Origin: Paenibacillus spongiae | GTDB lineage: Bacteria > Bacillota > Bacilli > Paenibacillales > Paenibacillaceae | Assembly: GCF_024734895.1 (NCBI RefSeq) | Contig: NZ_CP091430.1 | Span: forward strand, 4,668,501-4,732,500 | DNA length: 64,000 nt | Direction: 5' to 3' | In this document: one piece after another, positions 23,597 to 33,514 of the stretch | Position numbering within the stretch: position 1 is the first letter of the stretch | How the letters are laid out: every line of letters starts with the position of its first letter | Notes under the pieces: model-generated | Seen by the model: the letters and a program-made list of their open reading frames with translations, nothing else | The model's database searches: none | What the model was told of the DNA's origin: nothing | Position numbers and translations under genes: made by a program

Positions 23597-26500
23597 TCAG
23601 GAGGTCAGTTCCACAAGCTTGGCGCCCGGCAGCCTGCTCATGCATAAATCGCGCACATGATCGTGACAGGTCAGCAGCACAAGCTGTCTGCGGCCGGAAA
23701 TCTCGCGCAGCAGCTCGATTGCAGCCTCCAGACGCGAGGCGTCGAAGTTCACGAAGAGATCGTCCAGGATCATCGGCAGCTCCACGGACGCAGCCGCTTC
23801 ATCCGCCAAGGCAAAGCGCATGGAAAGGTACAGCTGCTCCGCCGTCCCCCGGCTCAAATGCATACTGTCCACAATGCGGTTATCCGCCGTCTCCACACGG
23901 ATCGTCTCCATCCCTTCGGGAACGGCGATCCTTTTATATTTTCCGTTAGACAACATCGCCATAAAGCGGGATGCATCGCGAAGCACGGCAGGCTGCCGCT
24001 GCTCCTCCATGACGCGTTTGGTCCGGTTGATCATCGTTAATCCAAGTGAAAGCACCGCATACCGCGAGACCAGCTCCTCCAGCGCAGCCGCGGCCGACTC
24101 GCGTTCCTCCGTGAGCTTCTGCCGGACGGTCTCATGCATCAGCTGATCCAGCGCCTGACGGTGCCGCCCAAGCTTCTCCAGCCGTTCCCGGCCGGCTTGC
24201 TCTTCAATCCGCAGCATATTCTCGGCTTCCGACTTTCGGTCCTGCAATTGCTGCAAGCTCTCTTCGGTGTACCATTGTGTCAGCTGCTCCAATTGATCCG
24301 GCCGCATCCCCGCTCCCAGCTCGGCCTGCAGCTTGTACAGCTCGCTCTCGACCTCCGACAAGCGCTCGGAGCTCGCAAGCGCAGCCAGAAATTCAGGCTC
24401 GCTTGCCGCATCCGCAGCTTCGAACCATTCGCTGCGCTGCACGGTTAATCGGGCTATCTCCGGCTGCAGCTCATTAATTCGCTGCTCTTGCTCCGCGAGC
24501 CTCGCGTCAAGCAGTGCCGTCTCATCCCGAACTGCAGCCTGTTTCGTCGCTTCAGCATGCAGCAGCCTCAGCGTTAACACGGCATCCCCCGGTTTGCCAG
24601 GACCCATGCCGGGATATTCGTCAGCGATAGCCGCAACCGCTGCATGAAACTCCGCCAACCGGGCATCCATAACAGCCGCTTTCGCGGCGATACGCTCGCA
24701 AGCCTGCTGCCGGTGAAGCGCCTGCTCCGCGAGGTCCACGGTTTCCAGCGCGGCCTCAGGCGACAGCGATTCCGGCAATCCCTGCTGCAGCAGCCACTCG
24801 CGCCAGCTCTGAGCCATTTCGGCTTCCCGCTGCACAATGCCGGCCAGCTCGTCCTCTGCCCCTTCCCCCTGCTTCTGCAGCCGGTTCAACCGGCTCTGAA
24901 GCTCCTGCCTGCGTTCGCGGCTTCGTTCATCGCTTCGAAGCGCCTCGAGGCGCTCTTCGACCGAAGCCAGCAGTTCTTCGCGCAAGGAACGGCCGCCCGG
25001 CGCTTCTGAAGCGGCGGCCGTTTCGCTGTATGCGAGCCCCCTGCTTCGTAAGGGCTTCGCACCGCGCGAACGCGCGCCGCGGCTGCCCGCTGCTCGCAGC
25101 TCCGCATGCATCTGCGCAGCAGACAAGGCGCCGAGCGCGGCCTCCGGCTCGCGCACGAGCGCCCGCAGCGCCGCCGCGACGCGGCGTTCCGCGGCGGCCG
25201 CCTGGGCCGGCGCCGATGCGCCGCCGGCCCGCGGCTGCGGCGCGGCGCTGGCGCGCGCGCGCGTGCGGGCAAGCGCGGCGCTCAGCGCCAGCGCCGCGCT
25301 TGCCGCGATCGCAGCGATGGCGGCCGTGTGCCACCCGGCGGCCGTCATCGCTGCAGCGGCGGCTGCGAGCGTGCCGGCGGCCGCCCAGAGCGCGGCTCCG
25401 CCGCGCACGGCTTCCGCGCCGGCAGGCGATGCCGGCGCAGGCGATGCCGCTGCTGCGCTCATCTGCTCGAGCTCCCATTCGCGCCACGCATCGTCGAAAG
25501 CCCGCGCAGCATGACGCAGCGCTTCATAGGATGCGGGCAGCAGCTCGAAGCGCGCACTCATGCCAGCATTCACCTGGCGGAACCCTTCCCCGAATGCCGC
25601 TCCGATATGCGCGGGCTCCGCTGTCCAAGCCGATTCGAGCGGATGATTCAGCTCCGCCAGCTCGCCGGTCAGTGCATGCTGCTGCGTCCTTATGCTGCGC
25701 AGCTCCGCCTCTGCAAGACTGCGCGATTTCAACATCTCGGACATGTCCGCTCGCGAACGCCGGATCCATTCACGCTCCGCGACGTCCACGCGAAACGTAC
25801 GCAGCCGCTGCTCTGTCCAATTCGGCGCAATACGCTGCAGCAGCCGCTCGATCGTTTCTTTGTGCTCGCGCAGCTCGGCATCGATTTCAACGCGGTCCCG
25901 CACAGCTGCCTCCATCGTTTCCGACGACAGCAGCAGCGCTTGAATTTCATCCCATCGGGCAGCAAGGGATTGATCTTGATCCAGTAAGCGCAGACGCTCG
26001 CCTGTACGAGCTTCCGCCTCGCGCAGCCGATCCAGTTCGGACTGCAAACGATCGAGCTCTGTTCGGAGCCCTTCCCAGCGGCTGCGCGCATCCGCAGGAA
26101 GATGGCCGGTCCGCTCCAGTACGTCCCTCTCCCGTTGCAGAGCAAGCCGCCGCACCCAGAGAGGGTGCAGGCTGCACGCCCTGGCAAGCAGAATCGCCTG
26201 CTCCCGCAAGCCCGGCAATCGAGATTCGGATTCCTCACATTCGGCTTCAGCGGCTTCAATGGCGGCAGTTAACGATTGATAAGCTTCAATGCCGTCCTCC
26301 ATCTTGCGGATATCCGCCTCTACGGTATCAAGCTTTTTAATATGACGGTTGATGGCCTGCGTGCTTCCTCTTGGACGAAACAGCCCGTCCAGCTGCGCGT
26401 TCAGCTTCTTTTCCACCTGCGCCACAGAAGCGCCACCGCTCCATCCCGCATGATAAAGCTGCTTGCCCAGCTCATCGCCTTCCAGCATGCCGATCGCTTG

Positions 26501-26998
26501 GAGCTCGGTAAGCGTAATCGCGAACAATTGGCGATAGACCCGCTCATTGACCCCGCCTAGAAATAACCGTTCCCAGACCTCTTGCGTATACGTTTGAACA
26601 GAGAGGTCGTCCTTTGCCGAAGGTAGGTTCCTGTCCGATTGCTCACCTGCCTCAATGATTTGAAGATTTTCCTCGTGAGAGGCTGCTGCGGGATCGAATC
26701 CCAGCATTCGGACGGATACCCTGCCTGAAGAAACCGCATAACGTTCCGCCGAATAAAGCCGGCCCGCATGATCGCGGAATAACAGCCGGCCCCCATGCTT
26801 CCCGCCGCTTGACGGCTCCTGCCGCTCGACCCGGTTCGCTTTCGTTGCGAACCCGTACAGCATGGTCCGGATAAAGCCGAGCGTGGTGCTCTTTCCTGCC
26901 TCATTGGGCCCGTATATAACCGTAATCGGTGCGTCCATATCCACGAAAAAATCATTCAGCTTGCCGAATCCGTCCACATGAAGTCCGACCCATCTCAT
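23597..26998 (-). CDS. yhaN: YhaN-like SMC/SbcC-family ATPase
   Basis: A 1133-residue AAA/ABC-type ATPase of the YhaN/SbcC-related group. The Walker A motif is YGPNEAGKST (residues 29-38). The C-terminus carries the signature (LSRGTAEQLYLSMRFAL) and Walker B (LPMILDDLFVNFD). Between them lie long coiled coils and, near residues 530-580, two Ala-rich hydrophobic stretches that are likely membrane helices, as in Bacillus subtilis YhaN. It probably works with the YhaO nuclease in DNA end processing or repair. The start overlaps the yhaO stop by 4 bp. The middle (about 25.0-25.5 kb) is exceptionally G+C- and Ala-rich. Confidence 0.88.
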   Translation of the reverse strand: MRWVGLHVDGFGKLNDFFVDMDAPITVIYGPNEAGKSTTLGFIRTMLYGFATKANRVERQEPSSGGKHGGRLLFRDHAGRLYSAERYAVSSGRVSVRMLGFDPAAASHEENLQIIEAGEQSDRNLPSAKDDLSVQTYTQEVWERLFLGGVNERVYRQLFAITLTELQAIGMLEGDELGKQLYHAGWSGGASVAQVEKKLNAQLDGLFRPRGSTQAINRHIKKLDTVEADIRKMEDGIEAYQSLTAAIEAAEAECEESESRLPGLREQAILLARACSLHPLWVRRLALQRERDVLERTGHLPADARSRWEGLRTELDRLQSELDRLREAEARTGERLRLLDQDQSLAARWDEIQALLLSSETMEAAVRDRVEIDAELREHKETIERLLQRIAPNWTEQRLRTFRVDVAEREWIRRSRADMSEMLKSRSLAEAELRSIRTQQHALTGELAELNHPLESAWTAEPAHIGAAFGEGFRQVNAGMSARFELLPASYEALRHAARAFDDAWREWELEQMSAAAASPAPASPAGAEAVRGGAALWAAAGTLAAAAAAMTAAGWHTAAIAAIAASAALALSAALARTRARASAAPQPRAGGASAPAQAAAAERRVAAALRALVREPEAALGALSAAQMHAELRAAGSRGARSRGAKPLRSRGLAYSETAAASEAPGGRSLREELLASVEERLEALRSDERSRERRQELQSRLNRLQKQGEGAEDELAGIVQREAEMAQSWREWLLQQGLPESLSPEAALETVDLAEQALHRQQACERIAAKAAVMDARLAEFHAAVAAIADEYPGMGPGKPGDAVLTLRLLHAEATKQAAVRDETALLDARLAEQEQRINELQPEIARLTVQRSEWFEAADAASEPEFLAALASSERLSEVESELYKLQAELGAGMRPDQLEQLTQWYTEESLQQLQDRKSEAENMLRIEEQAGRERLEKLGRHRQALDQLMHETVRQKLTEERESAAAALEELVSRYAVLSLGLTMINRTKRVMEEQRQPAVLRDASRFMAMLSNGKYKRIAVPEGMETIRVETADNRIVDSMHLSRGTAEQLYLSMRFALADEAAASVELPMILDDLFVNFDASRLEAAIELLREISGRRQLVLLTCHDHVRDLCMSRLPGAKLVELTS

Positions 26999-28335
26999 TG
27001 CCTGGCCTCCTCGCCGCTTGTTTCGGGCATGCCCGCTGCCGCCGATTCCGCTTCATCCGTGAGCAGCCCCAGCGTCAATTCCCGGGCTTGCAGGATCCAC
27101 TCCTGCTTCTGCCGCTCAGAGACCGACCGGATCAGCTTGCGCAAGCGGGGGTTGGCCAATAGAGGTGCCAGCGCTTCCTCTTCCAAAGCCAATCCGCTTC
27201 CATCCTTCCAACCGGAAGCGCACTGCCGATATAATTCGCCCGCAAAGCTGTCCTCGGCTGAAAGCAGCTCCGGATCTAGCTCCGCGCCGGTCCGCGTTTC
27301 AAGACCGATCAGCCATATCCACTCGGCGGCCGATTCATGGGCACCGTACTCATCAAGGTCAAACCGGCTTCGGAGCTCTTCCAGAAGCTCCTGAATGAAG
27401 CTGCTCTCGCTAACCTTGCGGTGCATCGGTCCCCTGCCGGTCAATACCAGCTTCAGCATGAGAGGACGTCCCCCACAGTCGGCGGCCATCGTAACGATCG
27501 CATTTTCCATGGCTTCGAGAAGCGACTGCTCCGTGGTCAGATCAGCGATATCCGTTATTACCGTCTCCCAGCGGACGGCATCCAGCTCGATGAACGTCAG
27601 CTCCGTTTCTTTCGCCGCCGATACGTCAACGAGGTAACATCCCTTTGCTCCCTGTTCCCGTGTATGCCTGCCTTGCGTGTTGCCGGGGTAAACAACATGC
27701 GGATATGTATGTAAGACGGCGCGCTGGTGAACATGACCCAGTGCCCAGTAATCGAATTCCGAGGCAGCCAGCTCATATAATGAGCAAGGTGCATAGGGAT
27801 CATGGGAAGCATCCCCGTCTACATTGCCATGGAGCAGCGCGATCTGGTACGGCATATCCGGCAGCGCTTTATACCGTGCAGCCAGATTATCCGTAACGGC
27901 ACGGGTTCCATAAGATATGCCGTGAATGTAAGCGATAAGCTCGCCGTTCTTGTTGAAGGCAGGCTTATGGTCCACCTTGTCCGCACCGAACACGGTCACG
28001 GACTCCGGCCAGTCCAGAGACGCGCGGGCTCCCGACAGATGATCATGATTACCATGAATGACAAATAGCTGCACGCTCTTAGCGCACAGCCTTTCCCATT
28101 CCCGTTTGAGCGCGAGCTGCGCCCGCAGCGACCGGTCCGCTGCATCGTATAAGTCCCCGGAAATCACGACAAATTCAACCTCATGCTCAATCGCCGAATC
28201 GACCAAATGCCGGACAGCCGCAAACGTAGATTCCGCCAATGCTTCGCGTATGCGCTCCGGCGCTACCGCTAAGCCGCGGAACGGACTGTCAACATGCAGA
28301 TCGGCGGCATGAATGAAGCGGAACGCGGCACTCAT
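26995..28335 (-). CDS. yhaO: YhaO-like DNA repair exonuclease (SbcD/Mre11 type)
   Basis: A 446-residue metallophosphoesterase nuclease. All Mre11 motifs are visible: HAADLHVDSPF (D12, H14), ISGDLYDAADRS, IHGNHDHLSGA, LLHGNVDGDASHD and WALGHVHQR. The C-terminal capping region (about 290-446) should contact the ATPase partner. GGAGG lies before the ATG. It is coupled to yhaN by a 4-bp overlap, as in Bacillus, and forms an SbcCD-like repair complex by analogy. Confidence 0.92.
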   Translation of the reverse strand: MSAAFRFIHAADLHVDSPFRGLAVAPERIREALAESTFAAVRHLVDSAIEHEVEFVVISGDLYDAADRSLRAQLALKREWERLCAKSVQLFVIHGNHDHLSGARASLDWPESVTVFGADKVDHKPAFNKNGELIAYIHGISYGTRAVTDNLAARYKALPDMPYQIALLHGNVDGDASHDPYAPCSLYELAASEFDYWALGHVHQRAVLHTYPHVVYPGNTQGRHTREQGAKGCYLVDVSAAKETELTFIELDAVRWETVITDIADLTTEQSLLEAMENAIVTMAADCGGRPLMLKLVLTGRGPMHRKVSESSFIQELLEELRSRFDLDEYGAHESAAEWIWLIGLETRTGAELDPELLSAEDSFAGELYRQCASGWKDGSGLALEEEALAPLLANPRLRKLIRSVSERQKQEWILQARELTLGLLTDEAESAAAGMPETSGEEARQ

Positions 28336-28399
28336 TAATGATCCTCCTATATATGATATACGGCTTCGCCGCTAAAGTCTGATGCTTATGTTAGGCCGG

Positions 28400-29524
28400 T
28401 TACGGCGCCAATTCCTGGTACACCTGCTTCAGCTGAGCGATAACGCGCGTCAGTGAATATTCCTTCTTCGCCTTGCTCCAGGCATGCCGGGCCATATTGT
28501 AGCGGAAGGATGGATCGGTCACGACTTTTTCCAAAGCGTCGCACAGCGCAATCGGATCCTCGGGCGGCACGAGCAATCCGTTGACGCCGTCTTCGATCTG
28601 TTCAGCAATGCCGCCTACGTTTGTTCCGACCAGCGCTAGCCAGCACAATGCCGCCTCCGCAAAAACGGAACCGAATGCTTCCGCCCTGGAAGGGAGCACG
28701 AACACGTCGAAGAACGGCATGAACTCTTCCGGATGAAGCATATAACCGTAAAAAATAATATCGTCATACAAGTCCAGCTGCTGCGCAAGCTGCTCAAGCT
28801 CAAGTCTGATCGGTCCGTCGCCGATAATATGAAGGACGAACGGATGTCCCCGTCGCTTCAGCTCCGCGCATGCATGCAGCAGAATATCGAGCCCTTTGGC
28901 AGGTACGAGCCGGCAGACGGTGATGAGCTGAACGACCTCGTTCTCGTGCGAAATGGGCTTGAAGCGTTTCTCGTTGAATCCGTTCGGGATGACGCCGATC
29001 GCTTCCGGATTGTTGACGTATGGCGCCATGTAATTTTTGAAGGATTCGGATACGGTCAGGATTCGGTCGGCCTTCGCTTCGAGCTCGCCATACAGCGAGG
29101 TAAGAAAACGGTGCTCGATGCCGCCCTCTTCTATTTTTCCGTTCAGAATCAATTCCCTTTCGTAGCTGGAGTGGATCGTCATGACGAGCGGCGTATCCGG
29201 AAATAATCGTTTCATGACCAGCGCTGCGATCGGATGATGGGCATGAATCAGATCGAATGACTTGTTCATCCGAAGCTTGGTCCACCATACGTAGTCGCGG
29301 ATGGTTTGCATATATTTATCGACAATCGCATTTCCTTCGAACGGCTGTACGTCGAATGTTTCAAATTCAAATTTTTCCTGACCCTTGCCTCTTACCCGCT
29401 TCGGCAGCGAGAACAGCTCCATGGGCCAGCCGAGCTTATTGAACCTTTCCTGGATATAGGGAACCATCGAGGATACCCCTCCCGGCTGCTCAGGGGGGAA
29501 AAACAATGCTTGCAAGATGTTCAT
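28400..29524 (-). CDS. group-4 glycosyltransferase
   Basis: A 374-residue GT-B enzyme. The N-terminus is MNILQALFFPPEQPGGVSSM. The donor-binding half has VCRLVPAKGLDILLHACAEL (near 205) and the E-x7-E motif in LPSRAEAFGSVFAEAALCW (near 285). It transfers a sugar from a nucleotide sugar to an unknown acceptor, probably an envelope or exopolysaccharide glycan. The ATG has AGGAGG upstream. The 5' flank is a 40-bp tandem repeat array that starts 17 bp before the gene and so lies in its leader or promoter. Confidence 0.88.
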   Translation of the reverse strand: MNILQALFFPPEQPGGVSSMVPYIQERFNKLGWPMELFSLPKRVRGKGQEKFEFETFDVQPFEGNAIVDKYMQTIRDYVWWTKLRMNKSFDLIHAHHPIAALVMKRLFPDTPLVMTIHSSYERELILNGKIEEGGIEHRFLTSLYGELEAKADRILTVSESFKNYMAPYVNNPEAIGVIPNGFNEKRFKPISHENEVVQLITVCRLVPAKGLDILLHACAELKRRGHPFVLHIIGDGPIRLELEQLAQQLDLYDDIIFYGYMLHPEEFMPFFDVFVLPSRAEAFGSVFAEAALCWLALVGTNVGGIAEQIEDGVNGLLVPPEDPIALCDALEKVVTDPSFRYNMARHAWSKAKKEYSLTRVIAQLKQVYQELAP

Positions 29525-29540
29525 ATCTGTGTCCTCCTAA

Positions 29541-29720
29541 GCGTTTTCGTGAGAAAACGCACTTCGTAAGCATGGGCTAAGCGTTTTCGCGAGAAAACGC
29601 ACTTCGTAAGCATGGGCTAAGCGTTTTCGCGAGAAAACGCACTTCGTAAGCATGGGCTAAGCGTTTTCGTGAGAAAACGCACTTCGTAAGCATGGGCTAA
29701 GCGTTTACGGCAGACAATGC
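29541..29720. repeat. 40-bp tandem repeat, four units plus a degenerate fifth
   Basis: Units start at 29541, 29581, 29621 and 29661; a partial, decayed copy occupies 29701-29720. Each begins with the near-palindrome GCGTTTTCG(T/C)GAGAAAACGC and continues ACTTCGTAAGCATGGGCTAA. Units differ only at the central T/C (T, C, C, T). The array is immediately upstream of the glycosyltransferase start. The identical spacers argue against CRISPR. Confidence 0.9.
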
Positions 29721-30022
29721 TCTATATATCTTAAGGTGTGAATCTACTAAAAAATGTACCTGAGCTCGACGTAAGAAGATTTGCAATCAAGATTATTCGC
29801 GACATCCAGCACAAATTTTACTGATAATTGCGCATTCCCCGCTCGCACTAATCTGCATCTATATAATACGAAAGCAGCTGCTCTTATACGGCTCCTGTTT
29901 CCCTAGCATCGCTTGTATCCGAGTCTTCCCGGCCCGACTCAAACATGATATACTAGAACATATGTTTCTGTAAAGGAATGCCGTCCTGACCAGACGAATT
30001 TTGACATGGGTGGTTTCGAACG
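29721..30022. promoter_or_regulatory. upstream region of the diguanylate cyclase gene
   Basis: About 300 bp without a gene. TATACT at 29949-29954 is a good -10 for the rightward cyclase gene, but the -35 (TTCCCG) is poor. Directly after it, GAAC-ATAT-GTTT (29956-29967) is one base from a LexA-type box. No c-di-GMP aptamer pattern was seen. Confidence 0.35.
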
Positions 30023-31234
30023 ATGATGATTTTGCAAGGACTCGCCGGCCCGACCGGACAAACTTTCGCTTCCGCTTGTGTGCTCACCATTCTTGTATTG
30101 ATGCTATTTATGGCCAACCGATTATATAAGAGCTATCGACGAAACCGGATCTATCTGCTGCTCATGTTCATTCTGCCGATTATTATGGTGCAGCAAGGTA
30201 TTGTTATCGCGCTCGGTTCTCCAAGCTTATATCAGTACCCTTATCTTCATTTGCTCTCGTCGCTGCTGGGCCTGCTTTCATTTATCATTATAAACTTTGT
30301 TTTTATGAAATTATATACGCAGCCTTCTTCCAGATTGAAGGGCTTTCCGTTCCTGTTCATGTCACTCGGCGCTATCATCATTGCCGGTATCCAAGTCGCG
30401 CTAGCTCCCGAGCTGTTGAACATGCCTGTAGGAGAAGAGAGCTTCTCGATGCTGGCGCTGGATTTTTACGGTCTTGTCATCAACTTTGCCATTTTTCTCA
30501 ATCTTAGGGGAATGGAACAGCGCTTTCACTATTCCGCGAGCCTGATCATCTTTTTTGTCTATCAATTGGCCAACGTTGCCGATGTTTATGTGTTTCATGG
30601 CGGCGTTCCGATGCTTGCCGTTCTGACTCATTTGCTTCCGGTCATTTATTATACGCTCATGTTCCTGCTCTTGTTCGAATGGGTAATCGAACGGCTGCTT
30701 ATGACCTTTCAGTCGTCCATCACCGACGGGCTGACTAGTCTGTATAACCGCCGCCATTTCAACAAGAAAGCCGAACAGCTGCTGCAGGAATACAAACGGG
30801 TCGCCATCATTTTCTGCGATATCGATAATTTCAAGAAGCTCAACGACACCCACGGCCATCATAAGGCAGACGGCGTACTGAAGCAGGTAGCCGAGATTAT
30901 CAAGGAAGAGACCGCAGGCATCGGCGCGGCGGGCCGTTACGGCGGCGAGGAACTGCTCGGTCTCGTAGCTGCCCCTGGGATCAAGCCCGAGACAGTCGCC
31001 GAGCAAATACGCAGCCGGGTCGAGCACGAAACGATGGTTACCGTAAGCGTCGGCGTAAGCATTACGCATGAAGGCAACTCAATCGAAGAAGTTGTAAGGC
31101 AGGCCGATGAAGCGATGTACCAGTCCAAGACATCCGGCAAGAATAAAGTCACGCTTCACCCTTCGCTTCAGCGCAGCCGCTCCCGGTCCGACAGCGGCGA
31201 TAAAGCGAAGAAGAAAGCAAAAGTCAGCGGTTAA
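30023..31234 (+). CDS. membrane diguanylate cyclase (GGDEF domain)
   Basis: A 403-residue protein. The first 215 residues form about six to seven transmembrane helices. A GGDEF domain (about 235-385) has the substrate motif TSLYNRRHFN, metal site FCDIDNFKKLNDTHGHHKAD and active site RYGGEELL (GGEEL variant, functional in the family). No RxxD inhibitory site lies before the GGEEL. It should make cyclic di-GMP from two GTP at the membrane. The C-terminal tail is Arg/Ser/Lys-rich. ATG follows a GGGTGG site. Stands alone. Confidence 0.92.
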   Translation: MMILQGLAGPTGQTFASACVLTILVLMLFMANRLYKSYRRNRIYLLLMFILPIIMVQQGIVIALGSPSLYQYPYLHLLSSLLGLLSFIIINFVFMKLYTQPSSRLKGFPFLFMSLGAIIIAGIQVALAPELLNMPVGEESFSMLALDFYGLVINFAIFLNLRGMEQRFHYSASLIIFFVYQLANVADVYVFHGGVPMLAVLTHLLPVIYYTLMFLLLFEWVIERLLMTFQSSITDGLTSLYNRRHFNKKAEQLLQEYKRVAIIFCDIDNFKKLNDTHGHHKADGVLKQVAEIIKEETAGIGAAGRYGGEELLGLVAAPGIKPETVAEQIRSRVEHETMVTVSVGVSITHEGNSIEEVVRQADEAMYQSKTSGKNKVTLHPSLQRSRSRSDSGDKAKKKAKVSG

Positions 31235-31720
31235 TTGCCTATACACTTAATAAATATCAGGTCTTCCCATACGCTTGTTACATAACCTGTGAATCATTCA
31301 TACAGCCAGAATGGCCTTACAGTTCGGTACGTCTCCATCACCGTACCCCTCTGTGAGGCCTTTCTCTATTCACAGCCTCATTCCAACACGGGAGCAGGTA
31401 TCGATGCCAAACAGTCCAGGTGGAAGCCCGCTCGACGGTCCAATCGGTTGGTTATTAGAATCCTACTAGCGCAATTGATTCTCTAACGACTTCGACTTGG
31501 GGTCACTCTAAAGGCCGCGTACTGTTAGCCATTCCGACTGTACTAACAAAAATATTTTTTTAATTCTATATTTTTAGAGGAATATTCCATGTGTTATCGA
31601 ATAGGTATGTCAAGGCGCATCCCGCTATGTCATTGGATGTCCTTTAATTGCTGTAACCACCCTTTCAGGAAGATCAAGCATGGCATATTCATTACTAGTA
31701 ATAGGACTGGAGGCTTGACG
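31235..31720. other. intergenic region, no gene recognised
   Basis: About 490 bp. Open frames running into the oxidoreductase from 31589 have no ribosome site and non-protein-like composition. An A/T-rich stretch (31552-31580) may hold the promoter of the oxidoreductase gene. No RNA element was recognised. Confidence 0.4.
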
Positions 31721-33298
31721 ATGGCACGCGAAATGACAGGAGATCTTATTATTATTGGAGGCGGCACCGGGGGCTGCGCCGCAGCGTTGTCTGCGGCCAA
31801 GATGGGCTTACGGGTCATTCTAACGGAAGAGACCGCATGGATTGGAGGTCAATTGACGAGCCAAGCCGTTCCTCCCGATGAACACCGTTGGATCGAATTT
31901 TTCGGCTGCACGCGCAGCTACCGGCAGTTCAGGAACCGCGTGCGGGAATATTACCGCCGGCAGTTTCCGATGACGCCGGAAGCATTCGCGAATGAACGGT
32001 TAAACCCCGGTAATGGCAATGTCAGCCGATTGTGCTTCGATCCGCGTGTCGGGTTGTCCGTCCTGGAGGAGCTGCTTGCCCCGTATGTACATAGCGGTAA
32101 AATTACGATTCTTGCGCATCATCGCATCGATTCCGCTGAGACAGGCGGTGATAAAGTAACGTCGGTAAAGGTCAGCTCCACGCTGAGCGGCGAATCGTTG
32201 ATTCTCTCTGCGCCTTATTTCATTGATGCCACCGAATGCGGCGATGTCCTGCCTCTTGCAGGAATCGAATATGTAACCGGCGCAGAATCCATCAAGCAAA
32301 CCGGTGAGCCGCATGCGCTCGAAGGCGAACCGCAGCCTCAACATATGCAGGCATTCACGTACTGCTATGCCGTCGACTACGCCGAAGGTGAGGATCATAC
32401 GATTGATAAGCCGCGCGATTATGATTTCTGGCGTTCCTATCAAGCGGACTTTTGGCCGGATAAGCATCTGAGCTGGACCTATCCGAACCCGATCACGCTG
32501 AAGCCGACGGAAGTGTCGCTGTTTCCTAATGCCAAGGGGCAGTACCCGTTCTTCCATTATCGCCGCATTCTGGACAGGACCAACTTCGCGCCGGGGACAT
32601 TCCATGCCGATATTTCCATTATCAACTGGCCTCAAAACGATTATTGGCTGGGCTCTATCATCGACGTCTCCGAGGACGAGCGGAATCGGCATCTCGATCA
32701 GGCCAAACAGCTCAGTCTGTCGCTGCTCTACTGGATGCAGAAGGAAGCTCCGCGTCCCGACGGAGGTGTCGGATACCCTGGATTGCGGCTCAGACGCGAC
32801 GTTGTCGGAACGGAGGACGGGCTGGCAATGGCGCCCTACATTCGCGAATCCCGCCGTATTAAGGCCGAATTCACGGTTCTGGAGCAGCATATCGGCACTG
32901 ACGCGCGAGGCGATCGGGGTGCGGAGCAATTTGCCGATTCCGTTGGAGTCGGTGCCTATCGGATCGATCTCCATCCCGATACAGGCAACCGCAACTTTCT
33001 CGATATCTCCAGTCTGCCGTTCCAGATCCCTCTCGGCAGCCTGATCCCGGTACGGACGGATAACCTGCTTCCTGCCTGCAAGAACCTTGGCGTCACCCAT
33101 ATTACGAATGGATGCTATCGCCTGCATCCCGTGGAATGGAATATTGGCGAGGCTGCGGGCTACTTAGCCGCGTACAGTCTTCGTAAGGGGACCATCCCCC
33201 GGCATGTCCGTAACAATCCCGAACTTCTCAAAGATTTTCAAGCGCTTCTGGAACGTGAAGGCATCGAGCTCGCTTGGCCTGTCATGACGCCTCTGTAA
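31721..33298 (+). CDS. FAD-dependent oxidoreductase (FAD_oxidored family)
   Basis: A 525-residue flavoprotein. The dinucleotide-binding motif is LIIIGGGTGGCAAALSAAKMG at residues 8-28, followed by ILTEETAWIGGQLTSQ. An ATECGD motif lies near 175, and GCYRLHPVEWNIGEAAGYLA closes the FAD domain near 465. The family oxidises or reduces sugars, sugar acids or cofactors in glycan-use clusters; the substrate is unknown. ATG at 31721 with GGAGG 7 nt before it is chosen over an in-frame ATG at 31589. A terminator follows. It neighbours amino-sugar and glycosidase genes. Confidence 0.87.
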   Translation: MAREMTGDLIIIGGGTGGCAAALSAAKMGLRVILTEETAWIGGQLTSQAVPPDEHRWIEFFGCTRSYRQFRNRVREYYRRQFPMTPEAFANERLNPGNGNVSRLCFDPRVGLSVLEELLAPYVHSGKITILAHHRIDSAETGGDKVTSVKVSSTLSGESLILSAPYFIDATECGDVLPLAGIEYVTGAESIKQTGEPHALEGEPQPQHMQAFTYCYAVDYAEGEDHTIDKPRDYDFWRSYQADFWPDKHLSWTYPNPITLKPTEVSLFPNAKGQYPFFHYRRILDRTNFAPGTFHADISIINWPQNDYWLGSIIDVSEDERNRHLDQAKQLSLSLLYWMQKEAPRPDGGVGYPGLRLRRDVVGTEDGLAMAPYIRESRRIKAEFTVLEQHIGTDARGDRGAEQFADSVGVGAYRIDLHPDTGNRNFLDISSLPFQIPLGSLIPVRTDNLLPACKNLGVTHITNGCYRLHPVEWNIGEAAGYLAAYSLRKGTIPRHVRNNPELLKDFQALLEREGIELAWPVMTPL

Positions 33299-33334
33299 AC
33301 GGCAATACATATAATCGTGCAACCCCAACATAAT

Positions 33335-33400
33335 GAAACCGTTCATTGATAAATGGAGTGCAGCTCACCATTTACGAAAAGAACGGTTTCTTTATTTCTT
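33335..33400 (+). terminator. terminator of the oxidoreductase gene
   Basis: GAAACCGTTC (33335-33344) pairs with GAACGGTTTC (33381-33390), with an inner stem AAATGG/CCATTT. TTTATTTCTT follows on the plus strand. The minus-strand tail is weaker. Confidence 0.75.
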
Positions 33401-33514
33401 GCTATGGATGAATTCAACATGCCAATGGACGTGGAGGGAAGCCTTCTAAGCCCCTCCTCGATCGCATTGTCAATGCGGCAGATCAAATGCTTCTGCGGCT
33501 TTCTAATCTATATT

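Noticed and set aside
25030..26340. A 436-codon open frame on the plus strand opposite yhaN, Arg/Pro/Ala-rich
   Set aside because: It is the antisense of a very G+C-rich coding stretch, where stops are rare; no ribosome site and no domain.
29541..29720. Possible CRISPR array
   Set aside because: Units are contiguous 40-bp tandem repeats with identical sequence between the palindromes, no variable spacers, and no cas genes nearby.
29956..29967. LexA-like box GAAC-ATAT-GTTT before the diguanylate cyclase
   Set aside because: One core mismatch, a single occurrence and no SOS context except distant yhaNO; could be chance.
31289..31486. 65-codon frame upstream of the oxidoreductase
   Set aside because: No ribosome site or family resemblance.
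32000..33127. A 375-codon frame antisense to the FAD oxidoreductase
   Set aside because: The plus-strand frame has a Rossmann motif and a good start; the antisense frame has neither and is a shadow.
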